Positions 5,860 through 7,903 of a DNA stretch of 7,903 bases are shown piece after piece. Numbering within the stretch: position 1 is the stretch's first letter; the number at the start of each line of letters is the position of its first letter. The notes below the pieces were generated by a model, which saw only the letters and a program-made list of their open reading frames with translations, did not search any database and was not told the origin of the DNA. Location: NCBI GenBank assembly GCA_913043075.1, contig CAJWLI010000064.1, positions 1-7,903 of the forward strand, written 5' to 3'. The stretch is from an uncultured Gammaproteobacteria bacterium (lineage in GTDB: Bacteria; Pseudomonadota; Gammaproteobacteria; Pseudomonadales; Azotimanducaceae). The translations under genes were made by a program, and so were the position numbers.

Positions 5860-7903
5860 TTGAAAACCGCGAGTGGAGAACTGGATCACATCCAAATTAG
5901 GGGAGCAAGAGAGCACAACCTCAAGTCCATCAACGTGGATATCCCTAAAAGGAAACTGGTAGTTCTCACAGGAGTTTCCGGTTCCGGGAAGTCTTCCCTA
6001 GCGTTCGACACACTCTATGCGGAAGGCCAAAGAAGATACGTTGAGTCTTTGTCAGCCTACGCGCGTCAGTTTCTCGGTCAAATGGAAAAACCGAAGTATG
6101 AGACTATCCGGGGGCTGTCACCCACCATATCGATTGAACAAAAAACCACCTCAAGAAATCCTCGGTCGACTGTCGGCACAATCACTGAAATATCGGACTA
6201 TCTCAGAGTCCTTTTCGCGCGGATAGGAAAGCAACATTGCTACAAGTGCGATGCTCCGGTTGAACAGCAATCCGCAGATAGAATCGTAAGAACGCTTTTG
6301 AAAAAGGAATCTGGCTCCAGGCTCACTGTTTTAGTTCCTCTTCTCGTGAATAGAAAGGGAGAACAAAAAGAACTTATTGAAGAAGCGAAAACCTCAGGAT
6401 TCACGAGGCTCAGAATCAACGGTGAAATCATAAAGATTGCTGACATTGAAAATCTCGATAAAAGAAAAAAAAACACGGTAGAGGCTGTAGTAGACCGCCT
6501 GGTTCTAAAAAATGGCGTCGAAGAGAGGCTAACCGAGTCAGTTGAAACCGCTCTCCTAATGGGTAACGGAAGCTTGATAGCGTCTTTGAACGATGATTCA
6601 GACTTGCTTTTCTCGGAGGCCCTTTCATGCAAGTCTTGCGACATTTCCTTCCCGACATTGACTCCTCAATCCTTCTCCTTCAATAGTCCCCAAGGAATGT
6701 GTCAAAAATGCAATGGGCTTGGGACCGAAGTTACCTTCGATAGGGATCTCGTTATCCCAGACGAAAACCTTACTCTAAGAGAAGGAGCTCTCAAGCCCGT
6801 AGGGCGGATTGATACAGACAGGAAATCAATGAGGGCGATTTTTTATTTCCAAGTCTTTGACGAGCTCGGGGTTCCACTAGATAAAAAGTGGAAAGATTTT
6901 TCAAAGAAAGAAAAGGGAATAATTTTAAATGGCTCTGGTGATCAGCGCTATAAGATTAATTGGGGGAGACATGGAAGCTCGCTTTCCAGGTTCGAAGGAA
7001 TTCTAAACAGTCTTATGCGGCGGTTTAAAAATACCAAATCGGACGGGATGAAGAGATGGTACTCACAATTCCTCGCGACTGCACCTTGCCTTGAATGCGA
7101 TGGCAGCAGGCTCTGCAAAGAAAGCAGTGCTGTGAAAGTTTCTGGCGAGTCGATTGTTGACATAAATTCTTGGACCATTGACCAGACATACAATTTCTTT
7201 TCCACCCTGGCGCTTACTGGGTCTGACGCCGAAATTGCATCTGAACTCTTAAAGGAAATAACAAATCGCCTTGGCTTTCTCAACTCAGTTGGACTCGCCT
7301 ACCTTTCACTGGACCGACTAGGCCCAAGTTTATCAGGCGGCGAATCACAACGAATAAGACTTGCATCTCAGGTAGGCTCTGAGTTGTCAGGGGTAATATA
7401 TATTCTTGACGAGCCAAGCATTGGCCTTCACCAGAGAGATAATGAAAAGCTTCTTGCTACGTTAAAGAGAATGCGGGATATCGGCAACACCGTTGTTGTC
7501 GTTGAGCACGACGAGGAGACGATTCAGTCGGCTGATTACGTCATAGATTTTGGACCCGGAGCAGGGATTCGTGGCGGAGAGGTGATTCATTCAGGTACTC
7601 CGAAAAGCCTAGCAAAAAACCGCAAGTCGATTACCGGGGCTTATCTCTCAGGGAAAGAATCAGTAAGGAGCGATAGGGAAAGACGAAAAGCTCAAGGAGA
7701 AATAAAATTAAAGGGCGCTAATGAGAATAATCTTAAAAAACTCGATGTTTCTTTCCCCCTCGGAATTATGGTGGCTGTTACCGGAGTATCAGGCGCAGGC
7801 AAATCGACATTAGTTAACGATATCCTCTATCCCGCTCTATCGCGGCGATTTAACAACTCAACAAAAAAAGTGGGTAGCCATGAGAGAATAACGGGTTTGG
7901 ATC
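5860..7903 (+). CDS. uvrA: UvrA, excinuclease ABC subunit A (C-terminal end cut by window edge)
   Basis: UvrA is the DNA-damage sensor ATPase of nucleotide excision repair; as a dimer it loads UvrB onto damaged DNA. The reading frame is open for 681 codons to the right edge. About 260 residues of the usual 940 are missing, including the second ABC signature and its Walker B. Visible in order are IRGAREHNL (13-21), Walker A 1 GVSGSGKS (38-45), the AEGQRRYVESLSAYARQF block (54-71), and the UvrB-interaction/Cys pair C127/C130. Next come the zinc finger C257, C260, C281 and C284 (E. coli 253, 256, 277, 280), a CLEC pair with CDGSRL (410-418), and signature 1 LSGGESQRIRL (491-501). The visible part closes with Walker B ILDEPSIGL (515-523), the switch VEHD (548-551) and Walker A 2 GVSGAGKS (642-649). 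All key residues are intact. Upstream lies the divergent CinA-like gene, which is transcribed away. Confidence 0.98.
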   Translation, partial: MKTASGELDHIQIRGAREHNLKSINVDIPKRKLVVLTGVSGSGKSSLAFDTLYAEGQRRYVESLSAYARQFLGQMEKPKYETIRGLSPTISIEQKTTSRNPRSTVGTITEISDYLRVLFARIGKQHCYKCDAPVEQQSADRIVRTLLKKESGSRLTVLVPLLVNRKGEQKELIEEAKTSGFTRLRINGEIIKIADIENLDKRKKNTVEAVVDRLVLKNGVEERLTESVETALLMGNGSLIASLNDDSDLLFSEALSCKSCDISFPTLTPQSFSFNSPQGMCQKCNGLGTEVTFDRDLVIPDENLTLREGALKPVGRIDTDRKSMRAIFYFQVFDELGVPLDKKWKDFSKKEKGIILNGSGDQRYKINWGRHGSSLSRFEGILNSLMRRFKNTKSDGMKRWYSQFLATAPCLECDGSRLCKESSAVKVSGESIVDINSWTIDQTYNFFSTLALTGSDAEIASELLKEITNRLGFLNSVGLAYLSLDRLGPSLSGGESQRIRLASQVGSELSGVIYILDEPSIGLHQRDNEKLLATLKRMRDIGNTVVVVEHDEETIQSADYVIDFGPGAGIRGGEVIHSGTPKSLAKNRKSITGAYLSGKESVRSDRERRKAQGEIKLKGANENNLKKLDVSFPLGIMVAVTGVSGAGKSTLVNDILYPALSRRFNNSTKKVGSHERITGLD
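6465..6473 (+). repeat. Nine-adenine homopolymer inside uvrA
   Basis: A run of nine A residues lies within the uvrA reading frame (codons about 202-205, a Lys-rich stretch before the first zinc finger). Loss of one A would bring a TAG stop into frame within a few codons. Gain of one A would reach a TGA after some 20-30 codons. In the given sequence the frame is intact. Confidence 0.9.

Noticed and set aside
6240..6644. Open frame of 134 codons on the minus strand
   Set aside because: It is antisense to uvrA, Ser/Phe-rich as expected for the complement of Lys/Glu-rich coding DNA, and has no family resemblance.

Overview
This looks like an ordinary chromosomal stretch from a Gram-negative, probably proteobacterial, organism with moderate GC. 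The signs are a standard uvrA, a short stand-alone CinA/MoaB-type protein, an EHN-type epoxide hydrolase and a crotonase of the sort common in lipid-degrading marine or soil Proteobacteria. The genus cannot be fixed from the sequence. I see no mobile elements, tRNA or rRNA genes, CRISPR arrays, or toxin or defence modules. No clear rho-independent terminators are visible.

Layout, left to right. (1) 1-444, minus: N-terminal part of an epoxide hydrolase, cut by the window edge. (2) 556-1533, plus: an integral-membrane ceramidase-like hydrolase of the CREST superfamily, divergent from gene 1. (3) 1544-2614, minus: a metallophosphoesterase with a four-helix membrane anchor, convergent with gene 2 and only 10 bp away. 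(4) 2819-3619, plus: an enoyl-CoA hydratase/isomerase (crotonase) family protein lacking both classical hydratase glutamates, divergent from gene 3 across about 204 bp that hold a perfect 7-bp palindrome. (5) 3641-4852, minus: an iron-containing alcohol dehydrogenase, convergent with gene 4. (6) 4928-5674, minus: a CinA N-domain-like molybdopterin-binding-fold protein, 75 bp upstream of gene 5 on the same strand, so possibly co-transcribed with it. (7) 5860-7903, plus: uvrA, the damage-recognition ATPase of nucleotide excision repair, divergent from gene 6 and cut by the right edge after 681 codons.

The genes do not form an obvious single pathway. Epoxide hydrolase, crotonase, Fe-alcohol dehydrogenase and the ceramidase-like protein could all act on fatty or hydrophobic substrates. 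They are not one operon: orientations alternate, so any link is inference. Four of the seven genes appear to start at GTG or TTG, each with a Shine-Dalgarno match. Other points to check are the crotonase active-site substitutions, the conserved zinc-hydrolase signature of the ceramidase-like protein with a possibly incomplete calcium site, and a nine-adenine tract in uvrA. I found no convincing sign of a previously undescribed multi-gene system.
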